Positions 37,093 through 45,133 of a stretch of DNA of 64,000 nt are shown here, piece by piece (positions within the stretch are counted from its first letter, which is position 1; each line of letters begins with the position of its first letter). The notes under the pieces were generated by a model. It made no database searches. It was not told the DNA's origin and saw only the letters and a program-made list of their open reading frames with translations. This stretch comes from Agitococcus lubricus (GTDB taxonomy: Bacteria > Pseudomonadota > Gammaproteobacteria > Pseudomonadales > Moraxellaceae): positions 1-64,000 of the forward strand of contig NZ_QAON01000010.1 in assembly GCF_003051055.1 (NCBI RefSeq), in the 5' to 3' direction. The position numbers were made by a program, and so were the translations under genes.

Positions 37093-39555
37093 ATGTTTAG
37101 AACCGCGTTATTATCCCCAAAAGGCTTGCTCAGCGCGATGGTGGCAGCTTTTGTTTCTGGCCATGCCCTAGCAGATGTTGCAGGACGTGTCAATTTTGTC
37201 AGTGGCGAGGTCAGTGCCGTTGCCAGCGATGGTAGCCGCCGTAGTTTGGCTAAAGGCGATTTAGTCAACAGTGGCGAGCGTTTAGAAACGGGTAAAGGCC
37301 GTTTACAAATTCGCTTTACTGACGGTAGTTTTTTATCGCTACAACCCAATACCGTTTTTGGCTTAGAAAGCTATAGTTATGCCAAAGACAAACCCGAACA
37401 AGGCTCGCTATTATTTAATTTTGTACGCGGTGGTATGCGCACGGTCAGTGGTGCTATCGGTAAAATCAATCGTGCTAACTACAAAGTCAAAACACCCGTC
37501 GCAACGATTGGTATTCGTGGAACAGGTTATGCGGGAACGATGTCAAATGGGGTATTGGTTGTCAGTGTCAACAAAGGCATTGTCAATTTAACCAATGACT
37601 TTGGTAGTAGTAATGTCAGCGCAGGTCAAACTTTCCAAACTCAAGACGGTAAAGCACCCGAGCCTGCACCATCAGGGGTGAGCGCCCAAGCACGTGCCGA
37701 TAATCCTGATAACACCACGCAGGAAGATAAAAAAGAAGAGCGGCAGACTGAACGTCAAGAAAATATCGGCAATAACATTGCCAAAGATGATAGCAGCACC
37801 AATCCTAATCTAATTGCTGGGGTTGATAATCCGTTAACTGAAGACGATGTGACTGACCCCGTTGACCCAACGCCATTATCGCCCCTCTTTCCAAACTCTC
37901 AAATCAGTTTAGATGTAGGCCAAGGGACAATTTCACCTTTTTATGCGATGGCAACTCCTAAAATACGCGAAGCCACAGATACTCTCTCGACAGGCCAAGT
38001 TGGTGTGCAATTCAAAGATACCACAGGCACTGACCGTAACGCGGTGACCAAAATTGAAGAAATCAATGCCAGTAACCCAGACAGTCTAGCCACAACGACT
38101 ACTATTTTTGATATAGGCACACTCAAAGCGGTCAATATTCAAACTAAAGGCGGGTTAACCTTTGGGGAATGGACAAATGGGACTGGCAAATTCGAAGGTG
38201 CTAATTTTAGCCTCACTAGCAACCAATTTTTACCGTATATTGTGGGCTTACAAGCCAATACGAATAACGAAAATACCCGCGTTGTCTTTCAGTTAGATGG
38301 AGCGAGTGCCGCACGCAATGGCAGTAACGCAGGGACATTAGACCGCTTCAATTTGGCGGTGAATTACGCTCAAGGCTTGATTGACATTGATTTACAGGTT
38401 TCTATTAACAATAACGTCTATGTTGTCAACGAAACAGGTATCCATCGTTTTAATATTGATAGCGTCGGTGGGGCGGATATCAGTAATTTACTCGCCAAAA
38501 ATACTACCGATTGCCAACAAGGCTGTGCCACCTCGATTGGCTTTATGTTTGCAGGCGTCGGTGATGGTAAAGGCAATGTCTTTAGTTCACAAGTTGGTGC
38601 GGCCTATCAAATTTTGTTAGCCAACCAAACTAGCATTGAGGGTGTGGGTGCTTTACTGCTCAACCCATCACAAACTAGTACGCCCACAGTCAGAGACAGC
38701 GTTAACCAAATAAGCAGCAATAATGATGCCGTGTTTGCTGCCAGTTTTGTAGGCAACAACGATGCGCTCTTATTAAGACAAGAAACCGCTATCAGTGGCA
38801 AGTTTGACCCCACCACAGGTGAGTTGCTGACTGCGACCACAGCCGATGGGGCTAGTTATGGCCGCGTTGATGACCCCAATTCCGTTATCACAGCTAATGC
38901 AGGCAGCTACAAAAAAGTATTAGCATGGGGGCAATGGACTGCCAAAACCCCTACAGGGTCAAGCAATTTAGTCAGCTTTAACGGAGCAGCGACGAATATT
39001 GGCAACTTGGGTTTAGATGTCCATTATATTATCGGTACCCCCACCACAGACATGGCGAATACCCGTGGGGTTGTGACCTATAATATGGTAGGTGGCTCTA
39101 CCCCTCAAGGACTCATTAATGGGGCTAACGATAGCTTAACCCAAACAGGCTTTGTAATCGTCAACTTTAGTGGTTCTGGTGGTTTAGGTACTGCCTCTTT
39201 ACTCGCTTCTGTCACGGGCTTTGATAATAATAGTGCTGGTCTAGCTGAATTAAATTTTACTGGACAAACTGATTTAACAGGCACGAGTCAATTAAACTTT
39301 AATCAGCTCAGCGTCACAGCCGCCACAGGCAACGGCTCTGGTTTAGTTTGTACAGGCTGTAGCGGCTCAGCCAGCGGTATATTTGCAGGCAATTTGGTCA
39401 CTATCAATACCGCAACCGTTGTGCCTACTGCGATTGGTTTAGGTTATCAATTGACGGGTACCGCAAATAATGTAAATGCAGGTACTGCAACGAACTTTGA
39501 TGTGAGTGGGGCTATGGGCTTGGGTAATCCTGTGGTTAATCTACCTAGCTTATAA
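37093..39555 (+). CDS. FecR-domain exported protein
   Basis: An 820-aa exported protein. After a signal peptide (MFRTALLSPKGLLSAMVAAFVSGHALA at the N-terminus) comes a FecR domain (about residues 28-165): GEVSAVASDGSRRSLAKGD, FTDGSFLSLQPNT and TPVATIGIRGTGYAGT. A charged linker (residues about 200-240) leads to a long beta-rich, Gly/Asn/Thr-rich region resembling a barrel or passenger. One CxxGC pair and a CTGC near the C-terminus are the only cysteines. I use the ATG at 37093 because GGAGG precedes it; an ATG at 37078 is possible. The partner of the preceding TPR/barrel gene by position. This is not a sigma-regulator FecR, as it lacks a cytoplasmic part and sigma gene. Function unknown. Confidence 0.78.
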   Translation: MFRTALLSPKGLLSAMVAAFVSGHALADVAGRVNFVSGEVSAVASDGSRRSLAKGDLVNSGERLETGKGRLQIRFTDGSFLSLQPNTVFGLESYSYAKDKPEQGSLLFNFVRGGMRTVSGAIGKINRANYKVKTPVATIGIRGTGYAGTMSNGVLVVSVNKGIVNLTNDFGSSNVSAGQTFQTQDGKAPEPAPSGVSAQARADNPDNTTQEDKKEERQTERQENIGNNIAKDDSSTNPNLIAGVDNPLTEDDVTDPVDPTPLSPLFPNSQISLDVGQGTISPFYAMATPKIREATDTLSTGQVGVQFKDTTGTDRNAVTKIEEINASNPDSLATTTTIFDIGTLKAVNIQTKGGLTFGEWTNGTGKFEGANFSLTSNQFLPYIVGLQANTNNENTRVVFQLDGASAARNGSNAGTLDRFNLAVNYAQGLIDIDLQVSINNNVYVVNETGIHRFNIDSVGGADISNLLAKNTTDCQQGCATSIGFMFAGVGDGKGNVFSSQVGAAYQILLANQTSIEGVGALLLNPSQTSTPTVRDSVNQISSNNDAVFAASFVGNNDALLLRQETAISGKFDPTTGELLTATTADGASYGRVDDPNSVITANAGSYKKVLAWGQWTAKTPTGSSNLVSFNGAATNIGNLGLDVHYIIGTPTTDMANTRGVVTYNMVGGSTPQGLINGANDSLTQTGFVIVNFSGSGGLGTASLLASVTGFDNNSAGLAELNFTGQTDLTGTSQLNFNQLSVTAATGNGSGLVCTGCSGSASGIFAGNLVTINTATVVPTAIGLGYQLTGTANNVNAGTATNFDVSGAMGLGNPVVNLPSL

Positions 39556-39581
39556 AACATCATACTATTTGATGATAAAAG

Positions 39582-39605
39582 CGCGGCTTAGTAAGCCGCG
39601 TTTTT
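39582..39605 (+). terminator. Rho-independent terminator
   Basis: CGCGGCTT / AAGCCGCG 8-bp GC-rich stem, 3-nt loop and five T's, 26 bp after the FecR-domain gene and just before the end of the convergent GST gene. Confidence 0.9.
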
Positions 39606-39607
39606 AT

Positions 39608-40216
39608 TTATAACACGGGGACAGTTGCCTGAACGCTTGCACGACTATTTGTTGCCAACATAAATGTAGCTAAATTAGGGTATAACTCCCGCCAATGGAG
39701 ATGATTAAAGCGCAAATCCAAATAGCCTAAACAGCAAATAGCCGCAATATCAGCCAAACTAAAGTCCGTCCCAACCATATAACTAGCCTCACCCAACTCT
39801 TGAGCAAGCGCGGCAAGACCTAAATCAATTTTTTGTTGCTGTCGGTTAATCCATTCTTCACTTTGTAAGTTTACAGGACGTCGACGCTCAATAAAAATAG
39901 TAGCCGCCGCATCAGCAATACCGTCTGCTAAGGCTTCGACTTTTTTGACTGCAATATAGAACTCAGGTTGCGTGGGGATTAAGGCGGGTTGAGGGACTAA
40001 ACATTCTAAATAATCCACAATTACCCGTGAGTCATATAGGTTCTGCGCTTGCGGTAATACGAGGACAGGCACTTTCCCTAAAGGATTGGCTAATGGCACT
40101 TGCGTCTCTGCATGCCAAGGAATATCGACCACTAACTCAAAAGGAATGGCTTTTTCTGCCAATACCATACGCACTTTACGCGCAAATGGGCTGGTTAAGG
40201 AGGCAATTAGTTTCAT
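39608..40216 (-). CDS. Glutathione S-transferase family protein
   Basis: A 202-aa GST. The thioredoxin-like N-terminal domain starts MKLIASLTSPFARKVRMVLAEKAIPFELV and contains the cis-Pro motif GKVPVLVLP and the glutathione-contacting DSRVIVDYLE (about residues 60-69); the helical C-terminal domain has FSLADIAAICCLGYLDLRF, the usual N-capping box. The putative catalytic position is Ser8 or Ser11. I use the ATG at 40216; the longer frame to 40240 has no clear ribosome-binding site. Substrate unknown; the group resembles bacterial GstB/YibF-like proteins. Confidence 0.88.
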   Translation of the reverse strand: MKLIASLTSPFARKVRMVLAEKAIPFELVVDIPWHAETQVPLANPLGKVPVLVLPQAQNLYDSRVIVDYLECLVPQPALIPTQPEFYIAVKKVEALADGIADAAATIFIERRRPVNLQSEEWINRQQQKIDLGLAALAQELGEASYMVGTDFSLADIAAICCLGYLDLRFNHLHWRELYPNLATFMLATNSRASVQATVPVL

Positions 40217-40251
40217 CGTGACACCCAAACTCTTTAGCACATCATAACAAA

Positions 40252-40281
40252 AAAGCCTGTCGTGAGATGCGTACAGGCTTT
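40252..40281 (-). terminator. Rho-independent terminator downstream of dsbA
   Basis: On the minus strand, AAAGCCTGT / ACAGGCTTT with a 12-nt loop followed by six T's, 70 bp after the dsbA stop. Confidence 0.75.
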
Positions 40282-40351
40282 CGAGTCATCTTGGTAATAT
40301 AGCACAATGAATGTGTGAGCTGATGGTTAAAACCACTCACGTGCTTGGCTA

Positions 40352-40963
40352 TTATTTTTTATTACGTTCTTTATCAATTAAGAAGTTGGTGACTTCAATC
40401 ACTTTTGCACCATCGCCAGATACCATGTATTTGCCATTCACAATCACAGCAGGTACACCTTCTATTTGATACTTTTGTGCCAGTTGTTTAGCCTGAGACA
40501 CTTTGGCGTTCACAGGAAAGGAATTAAACAAGCTACGGAACTTCGTCGGGTCAACACCGTAACGTTGATAAAAACTGGCTAAGCTGGCTTCATCAAAAAT
40601 ACGTGCCTGTTTTTCATGAATCGTATTAAATAAGGGCGTATGTGTTTTTTCAACCATCCCCATCATTTCAATAGCATAGTAACCACGTGCGCTACCTTCC
40701 CAAACAGGATTTAACGCTGCGGGGGTACGTACAAAATTGACATCTTTGGGTTTAGTTTTTAACCACGTATTCAGGAAAGGGTCTAAGCGAAAACAGTGCG
40801 GGCAACCATACCAAAAGAACTCGCGTACCTCAATCACACCTGGTGTGACAGGGGTAGGAGACGCTACTAATTTATAATCTTTCCCCTCCACAAAATTAGC
40901 CGCTAAGGCTAAAACAGGCATAAATACCGTAGTCATCAAAACGACAGCTATTTTTTTTAACAT
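40352..40963 (-). CDS. dsbA: Thiol:disulfide interchange protein DsbA
   Basis: Periplasmic thiol oxidase that introduces disulfides in exported proteins and is reoxidised by DsbB. The 203-aa precursor has a signal peptide ending PVLALAA, the active site CPHC (Cys54-Cys57) in EFFWYGCPHCF, and the cis-proline loop EGVPAVIVNGKY near residue 172. It belongs to the block with cytochromes c4 and c5 and engB, an order common in Pseudomonadales. A terminator separates it from the upstream cytochrome c4 gene. Confidence 0.95.
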   Translation of the reverse strand: MLKKIAVVLMTTVFMPVLALAANFVEGKDYKLVASPTPVTPGVIEVREFFWYGCPHCFRLDPFLNTWLKTKPKDVNFVRTPAALNPVWEGSARGYYAIEMMGMVEKTHTPLFNTIHEKQARIFDEASLASFYQRYGVDPTKFRSLFNSFPVNAKVSQAKQLAQKYQIEGVPAVIVNGKYMVSGDGAKVIEVTNFLIDKERNKK

Positions 40964-41090
40964 AACATCCTCTACCTAGGTATGGTTATTGGCATCACGC
41001 CAGATGCCTGTACATAAGGACATAGCATAACGCAAAACATGTTAATGTTGCGTGTCTGAATGTATGGTTTATTTTTTGCCACCAAAAACA

Positions 41091-41113
41091 AACGCCCTGA
41101 TTATCAGGGCGTT
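41091..41113 (-). terminator. Rho-independent terminator downstream of the cytochrome c4 gene
   Basis: AACGCCCTGA / TCAGGGCGTT 10-bp stem with a 3-nt loop; on the minus strand a TTTGTTTTT tail follows. A T5 run on the plus-strand side makes it bidirectional. Confidence 0.85.
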
Positions 41114-41130
41114 TTTATCACTGTCAGGGT

Positions 41131-41781
41131 TTAGTGTAAACCTGACACATAATTTGCTAAGGCATCAATTTCTTTATCTGATAACTTAGAGGCAACCATT
41201 TGCATAATACCGATATCCCCTTCTTTAGCCGCATCATTAACGCGTTTTTGGTCGGTGTTGTCGTCACGACCTGCCGCACGGAATGCAATTAACTGCGCTT
41301 TAATATAATCAGCATGTTGTCCACCTAACTTAGGAAAGGCAGCGAGGGCATTCCCCTTGCCTGCTGGCCCATGACAACCCGCACACGGCGCAACACCCGT
41401 TGCAGGATTACCGCCACGGTACAAACGCTCACCTTTGGCCAAAAGCGCAGGGTCGGCCAAACTCACACCACTTTTTTGTTGCGAGAAGTACACCGCTAAA
41501 TCTGCCATTTGCTGGTCGGTTTTATCGGCCGCCATTGGCATCATTAAAGGGTTATTACGACGTCCTGATTTGAAGTCATGTAATTGCTTATAAATATATT
41601 TAGCGTTTTGTCCTGCTAAACGCGGAAACGTGGGGGCGGCACTATTTCCATCAGCACCATGACAAGCCGCACATTGTGCAGCTAAGGCTTGGCCTGCAGC
41701 AGCATCGCCTTTAGGCATACTACCCGCATGAACAGCCGACATGGACACAAGAGCAACTAAGGCAGCAAAAGACTTCTTCAT
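41131..41781 (-). CDS. Cytochrome c4, dihaem
   Basis: A periplasmic dihaem electron carrier that donates to terminal oxidases. The 216-aa precursor has a signal peptide (MKKSFAALVALVSMSAVHA) and two haem c attachment sites, CAACHGADG (about residue 35) and CAGCHGPAG (about 134), one in each homologous half; NPLMMPMA and IMQMVA supply the axial methionines. The ATG at 41781 is preceded by GGAAG; a TTG 12 bases earlier is less likely. It is co-oriented with and just downstream of the cytochrome c5 gene, 17 bp away. Confidence 0.95.
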   Translation of the reverse strand: MKKSFAALVALVSMSAVHAGSMPKGDAAAGQALAAQCAACHGADGNSAAPTFPRLAGQNAKYIYKQLHDFKSGRRNNPLMMPMAADKTDQQMADLAVYFSQQKSGVSLADPALLAKGERLYRGGNPATGVAPCAGCHGPAGKGNALAAFPKLGGQHADYIKAQLIAFRAAGRDDNTDQKRVNDAAKEGDIGIMQMVASKLSDKEIDALANYVSGLH

Positions 41782-41798
41782 AACAGCTTCCAACTAGC

Positions 41799-42092
41799 TT
41801 ATTGAGACATGAATTTTATCAAAGCGATGTAGTCAGCATCACTACAATCGTTACACAAACCTTTGGCGGGCATATTTTTGTAGCCACTACGAATGTGAGA
41901 GAGTAAGGTATCTGTGCCTTGCTTTAAGCGTGGTGCCCACGCTGCTTGGTCGCCTGTTTTAGGTGCACCTAATGCGCCTGTACCATGACAAGTCACACAG
42001 GCTTTGTTGTACTTGTCTTCGATGCCCGCAGCATGCATATTACTGCTAATTAATACACCAAAGCAGGCGACAACAGCCGCTAACTTCTTCAT
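41799..42092 (-). CDS. Cytochrome c5-type monohaem cytochrome
   Basis: A 97-aa class I cytochrome c with a signal peptide (KKLAAVVACFGVLISSNMHA), one haem site CVTCHGTG (about residue 32) and the axial Met in YKNMPAKGLCNDCSD, where the Cys pair in CNDC is the characteristic extra disulfide of cytochrome c5. It probably forms an operon with the cytochrome c4 gene and shares its respiratory role. Confidence 0.93.
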   Translation of the reverse strand: MKKLAAVVACFGVLISSNMHAAGIEDKYNKACVTCHGTGALGAPKTGDQAAWAPRLKQGTDTLLSHIRSGYKNMPAKGLCNDCSDADYIALIKFMSQ

Positions 42093-42296
42093 AATTCTCT
42101 CCCACGGTTCAAACCGTTGCGCGATTATATCGTTATCTGTTACGAACTGTAATACCCTTATACAATATAGGATTTAACACGTTTGATGATTATGCGCTAA
42201 AGTATTTGTCTTCACTTTAGCAAATCGCATATTTTTACTTAAAAAACAAAGTGTTAAATACAACCCTTTGTCAGCAACCCTCCTTGATGACTGAAT

Positions 42297-42992
42297 ATGA
42301 GCTCGCAAAATCCTGTTTTAACTTTGCTCGAAAAAGCACAATTTATGACCAGCGCCCCACGTTTATCGGCCTGTCCACCCAATATTGGCTATGAAGTTGC
42401 CTTTGCTGGGCGCTCAAATGCAGGAAAATCCAGTGCCATTAATGCGTTAACCCGACAGCGCCAACTTGCTAGAGCGTCAAAAACACCTGGTCGCACACAG
42501 CTCCTTAATTATTTCAGTTTAGACGCAGAACGACGACTCGTCGACCTACCCGGTTATGGCTACGCGGCCGTGCCACTGGCCATGAAAGAAGCATGGCAAA
42601 AAGAATTAGAAAACTATTTAATCAAACGTGACAGTCTACAAGGCTTAATTGTGTTGATGGATGTACGCCACCCTCTACAAAAATATGATGAAATGTTACT
42701 CAATTGGGCACAGCGTCGTCAGTTACGAGTACATATTTTGTTGACTAAAGCCGATAAACTGAACCGTAGCCCTGCCCTTGCTGCGTTGCAAGCGATGAAA
42801 AAGCAATTAAAAGCCAAAAATATCATTGCTAGTGTACAACTGTTTTCAGCCTTACAACGTATGGGTTTAGAGGAGGCGGCTGATGTATTGGGACAATGGT
42901 TAAACTATCCACCCATTGCCAATACGGAAGACGCGATACAAGCGGAAATAGAGCCTTCTGAGTCTAGTAATCATCTATCGTCCAGTGTTTGA
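42297..42992 (+). CDS. engB: Ribosome biogenesis GTPase EngB/YihA
   Basis: A P-loop GTPase needed for assembly of the large ribosomal subunit. The 231-aa protein has G1 GRSNAGKSS (residues 38-46), G2/switch TPGRTQLLNYF, G3 DLPGYGYA, G4 TKADKL and G5 near SALQRMG. It is divergent from the cytochrome c5 gene; the 204-bp space holds both promoters. The C-terminal tail after about residue 205 is acidic and Ser-rich and is probably disordered. Confidence 0.95.
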   Translation: MSSQNPVLTLLEKAQFMTSAPRLSACPPNIGYEVAFAGRSNAGKSSAINALTRQRQLARASKTPGRTQLLNYFSLDAERRLVDLPGYGYAAVPLAMKEAWQKELENYLIKRDSLQGLIVLMDVRHPLQKYDEMLLNWAQRRQLRVHILLTKADKLNRSPALAALQAMKKQLKAKNIIASVQLFSALQRMGLEEAADVLGQWLNYPPIANTEDAIQAEIEPSESSNHLSSSV

Positions 42993-43102
42993 TATAAGCC
43001 ATAGAGGCTGTTGGCTATCCATAACACGAGACACATCCATGCTCATATCGCGTGTGCCTGAGTGATGAATAGTATCTGGCGGCTCTCAAGCCTGTGTTGC
43101 AT

Positions 43103-44083
43103 TTAAGGCTTATCCGTTGTCAATGCTTGGATATACGTGGCTTGGATACGGCCACTACTGTCTGCTGTACCATACACTTCTATCAAAGCAGAGCTTGGCA
43201 GCTGCTCAGACTGAATGTTTTTCCATTGGGTCGCTGCTGTGGTGTATACCCTTTGGCAACCAAACATATACTCGCCTTCCGTTTTCGTGGGTATCAATAT
43301 ATTTTGTCCCAAAAACTCACCTTGATTGACGGTGTGCCAAAACTGCATCTGCAAGACAGGCCATGTACTACTGTTGCGTTGGCGTGCGCCTAATTGTAAA
43401 CGCACACATTGGGGAGCAACTTGTGGGTTAATCTCTCCATCTGGCATATAGGTTTGGTCATTTAAGATAAAGTCTGTAAAACCCGTACTCAGTGTACGTG
43501 TTTCCGCATCATAAGTATCCATAGATACGCTAATCACACGCACTGTACTATCGGTATTGCGACGAATACGTTGTGCGATTAAATGTCCTGATGGTTGTAA
43601 ATAACCATCAACGGCGACCGCTTGTGCTAATACATTATTGGCCTGTAAACCATCTAACCATTGTGTTTGTTGGTTAAATATCACTTGCGTATCGTACATG
43701 GTGAATATGTTTAAATCCTCATCGACTGCCTCAACTACCCCTTGTGCTGCCGCGCCTGCTGCATAAAAATCAATCGTATTGCTCGCTTTATGCGTTCTTA
43801 ACCATAGTATCTGGCCTGTTTGTGCAGGCTGTTCTGTTAATCGTTTGCTGTGTGGCGTTATCAACCAATTTTGTTGTGCCGCTTGCAAGCTATCTAAGGT
43901 CTGCGCTTGTAGTGGTGCAATCACGGTCAACGCGCCTTTACGAACAGGGTTATAGCCCGTCCCTCCAGAACCTGGTAACTGGGCTGTTTGGGTATCCGTA
44001 TTACAGGCCATTAAGGACAGACACAAGGACATTAGCCCTATAGTGGCTAAACGATATCGTTGCTTAAGAATAACGCCACGCAT
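43103..44083 (-). CDS. DUF5666-like outer-membrane lipoprotein
   Basis: A 326-aa lipoprotein of unknown function. The lipobox LMAC places the lipidated residue at Cys27, followed by a GSGGTGYNPV linker. The rest is beta-rich with repeated units such as AAQGVVEAVDEDLNIFTMYDTQVIF, NVLAQAVAVDGYLQPSGHLIAQRI and SALIEVYGTADSSGRIQATYIQAL, which fit the DUF5666 pattern of small OB-like barrels (G.V..VD...FTV...TV). It starts six bases after the DUF6502 gene, so the two form an operon. It may bind small ligands or surface polymers; nothing more can be said. Confidence 0.72.
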   Translation of the reverse strand: MRGVILKQRYRLATIGLMSLCLSLMACNTDTQTAQLPGSGGTGYNPVRKGALTVIAPLQAQTLDSLQAAQQNWLITPHSKRLTEQPAQTGQILWLRTHKASNTIDFYAAGAAAQGVVEAVDEDLNIFTMYDTQVIFNQQTQWLDGLQANNVLAQAVAVDGYLQPSGHLIAQRIRRNTDSTVRVISVSMDTYDAETRTLSTGFTDFILNDQTYMPDGEINPQVAPQCVRLQLGARQRNSSTWPVLQMQFWHTVNQGEFLGQNILIPTKTEGEYMFGCQRVYTTAATQWKNIQSEQLPSSALIEVYGTADSSGRIQATYIQALTTDKP

Positions 44084-44089
44084 AAGTGA

Positions 44090-44968
44090 TTACTCTATTT
44101 GGGATATCTTGAGCGCACTCTCACTCGCATCCTGTGGAGCGGGGTCGTCTGCTTGCGCGGTATGATAACAATAAGCGCCAACACGCAGTCGGGCTAAAGG
44201 CTGTGTGGGGTCTTGTTGAATACGCTGTTCGGTGTTGTATTCGGCTTTGGTGAGTAAATCGAGTAACTCTGCTTCTAATTTTTGCCAATATTGACGCAGT
44301 AATTGTTGTGCCTGTTCGCAATCTTCTGGACGAATTTGTGCCGAAAAAACTGCTTGTTCAAAAAAGCGTGGCATCACCCCTAATACATTTGCCGTCATCG
44401 CTTGTAAATGGTCGTGACCGTTATCGGCAGCAAAACTCATCATCCATTGTAAATCTGCACTCGGAACAAAGGCATCTTGTAATAAATACACCTCGTCCCC
44501 CTCTTCTCGGACTAATTTAAGACGCAATAATTCATTCAACACTGCACGATGATGTATTGTACCTTTACTCACCAAACGCGCCAAACCAGCAAAGCTCGGC
44601 TGATTCTCATCGGCACTGGTGAGTGGTAAACGCTGTTTGGATGCGTCTTGTCGCACCCATTGTCGCCATTGACTAAACACCTGAACAGGCCATGAGCGTT
44701 CTGTTTGTGCATCATAGGCAACAGGCATGAGTAGACGCTCTGTTAAGTCTTTTCGTTGTAAGCCTGTTTTGCTGGCCATCTGGCTAATATTGATTTTTTT
44801 GCCCTGTCTGGACTCGCGCATGGCTTCTTCAATAAATAGGCTTTTTGTCAGCTCAGTAAAATCTTGATATTTGAGGCCATAGCCTAAACACACACGCACC
44901 ACTGGGCGTAACCACGCTTGGCATAAGGCACGGCAGGCATCCAGTGTCGTTGCTGGCTTGTTTAACAT
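44090..44968 (-). CDS. DUF6502-family protein, possible DNA-binding
   Basis: A 292-aa cytosolic protein matching DUF6502. The N-terminal part contains what looks like a helix-turn-helix: KKINISQMASKTGLQRKDLTERL (core about residues 55-76), preceded by LRPVVRVCLGYGLKYQDFTELTKSLFIEEAM. Residues about 125-150 (LARLVSKGTIHHRAVLNELLRLKLVREE) look like a second winged-helix-like unit. The gene is coupled to the DUF5666-like lipoprotein and divergent from another lipoprotein gene, with paired direct repeats in between, so a regulatory role is plausible. The GTG at 44980 is an alternative start. Confidence 0.72.
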   Translation of the reverse strand: MLNKPATTLDACRALCQAWLRPVVRVCLGYGLKYQDFTELTKSLFIEEAMRESRQGKKINISQMASKTGLQRKDLTERLLMPVAYDAQTERSWPVQVFSQWRQWVRQDASKQRLPLTSADENQPSFAGLARLVSKGTIHHRAVLNELLRLKLVREEGDEVYLLQDAFVPSADLQWMMSFAADNGHDHLQAMTANVLGVMPRFFEQAVFSAQIRPEDCEQAQQLLRQYWQKLEAELLDLLTKAEYNTEQRIQQDPTQPLARLRVGAYCYHTAQADDPAPQDASESALKISQIE

Positions 44969-45042
44969 AAACCACGTCACTCAGCGCATTAAATGGGAGT
45001 TGTCGGTGATTCTAGTCGATATTCAGGATTTAATACCAGTCA

Positions 45043-45066
45043 AAAAATGTTCTTTTTGTGCATTTA
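45043..45066. promoter_or_regulatory. Direct repeat 1, putative operator
   Basis: AAAAATGTTCTTTTTGTGCA followed by TTTA lies 75 bp upstream of the DUF6502 start. The copy at 45092 matches in 22 of 24 positions, 49 bp away. Confidence 0.45.
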
Positions 45067-45091
45067 CATAAAAACATATTCAAGCTAAGAT

Positions 45092-45115
45092 AAAAATGTT
45101 CTTTTTATGCATTTT
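45092..45115. promoter_or_regulatory. Direct repeat 2, putative operator
   Basis: AAAAATGTTCTTTTTATGCA followed by TTTT, ending 18 bp before the lipoprotein ATG. Its position near the start suggests control of the rightward gene. An alternative is a duplicated promoter segment. Confidence 0.45.
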
Positions 45116-45133
45116 TACTACAGGACGACGACA

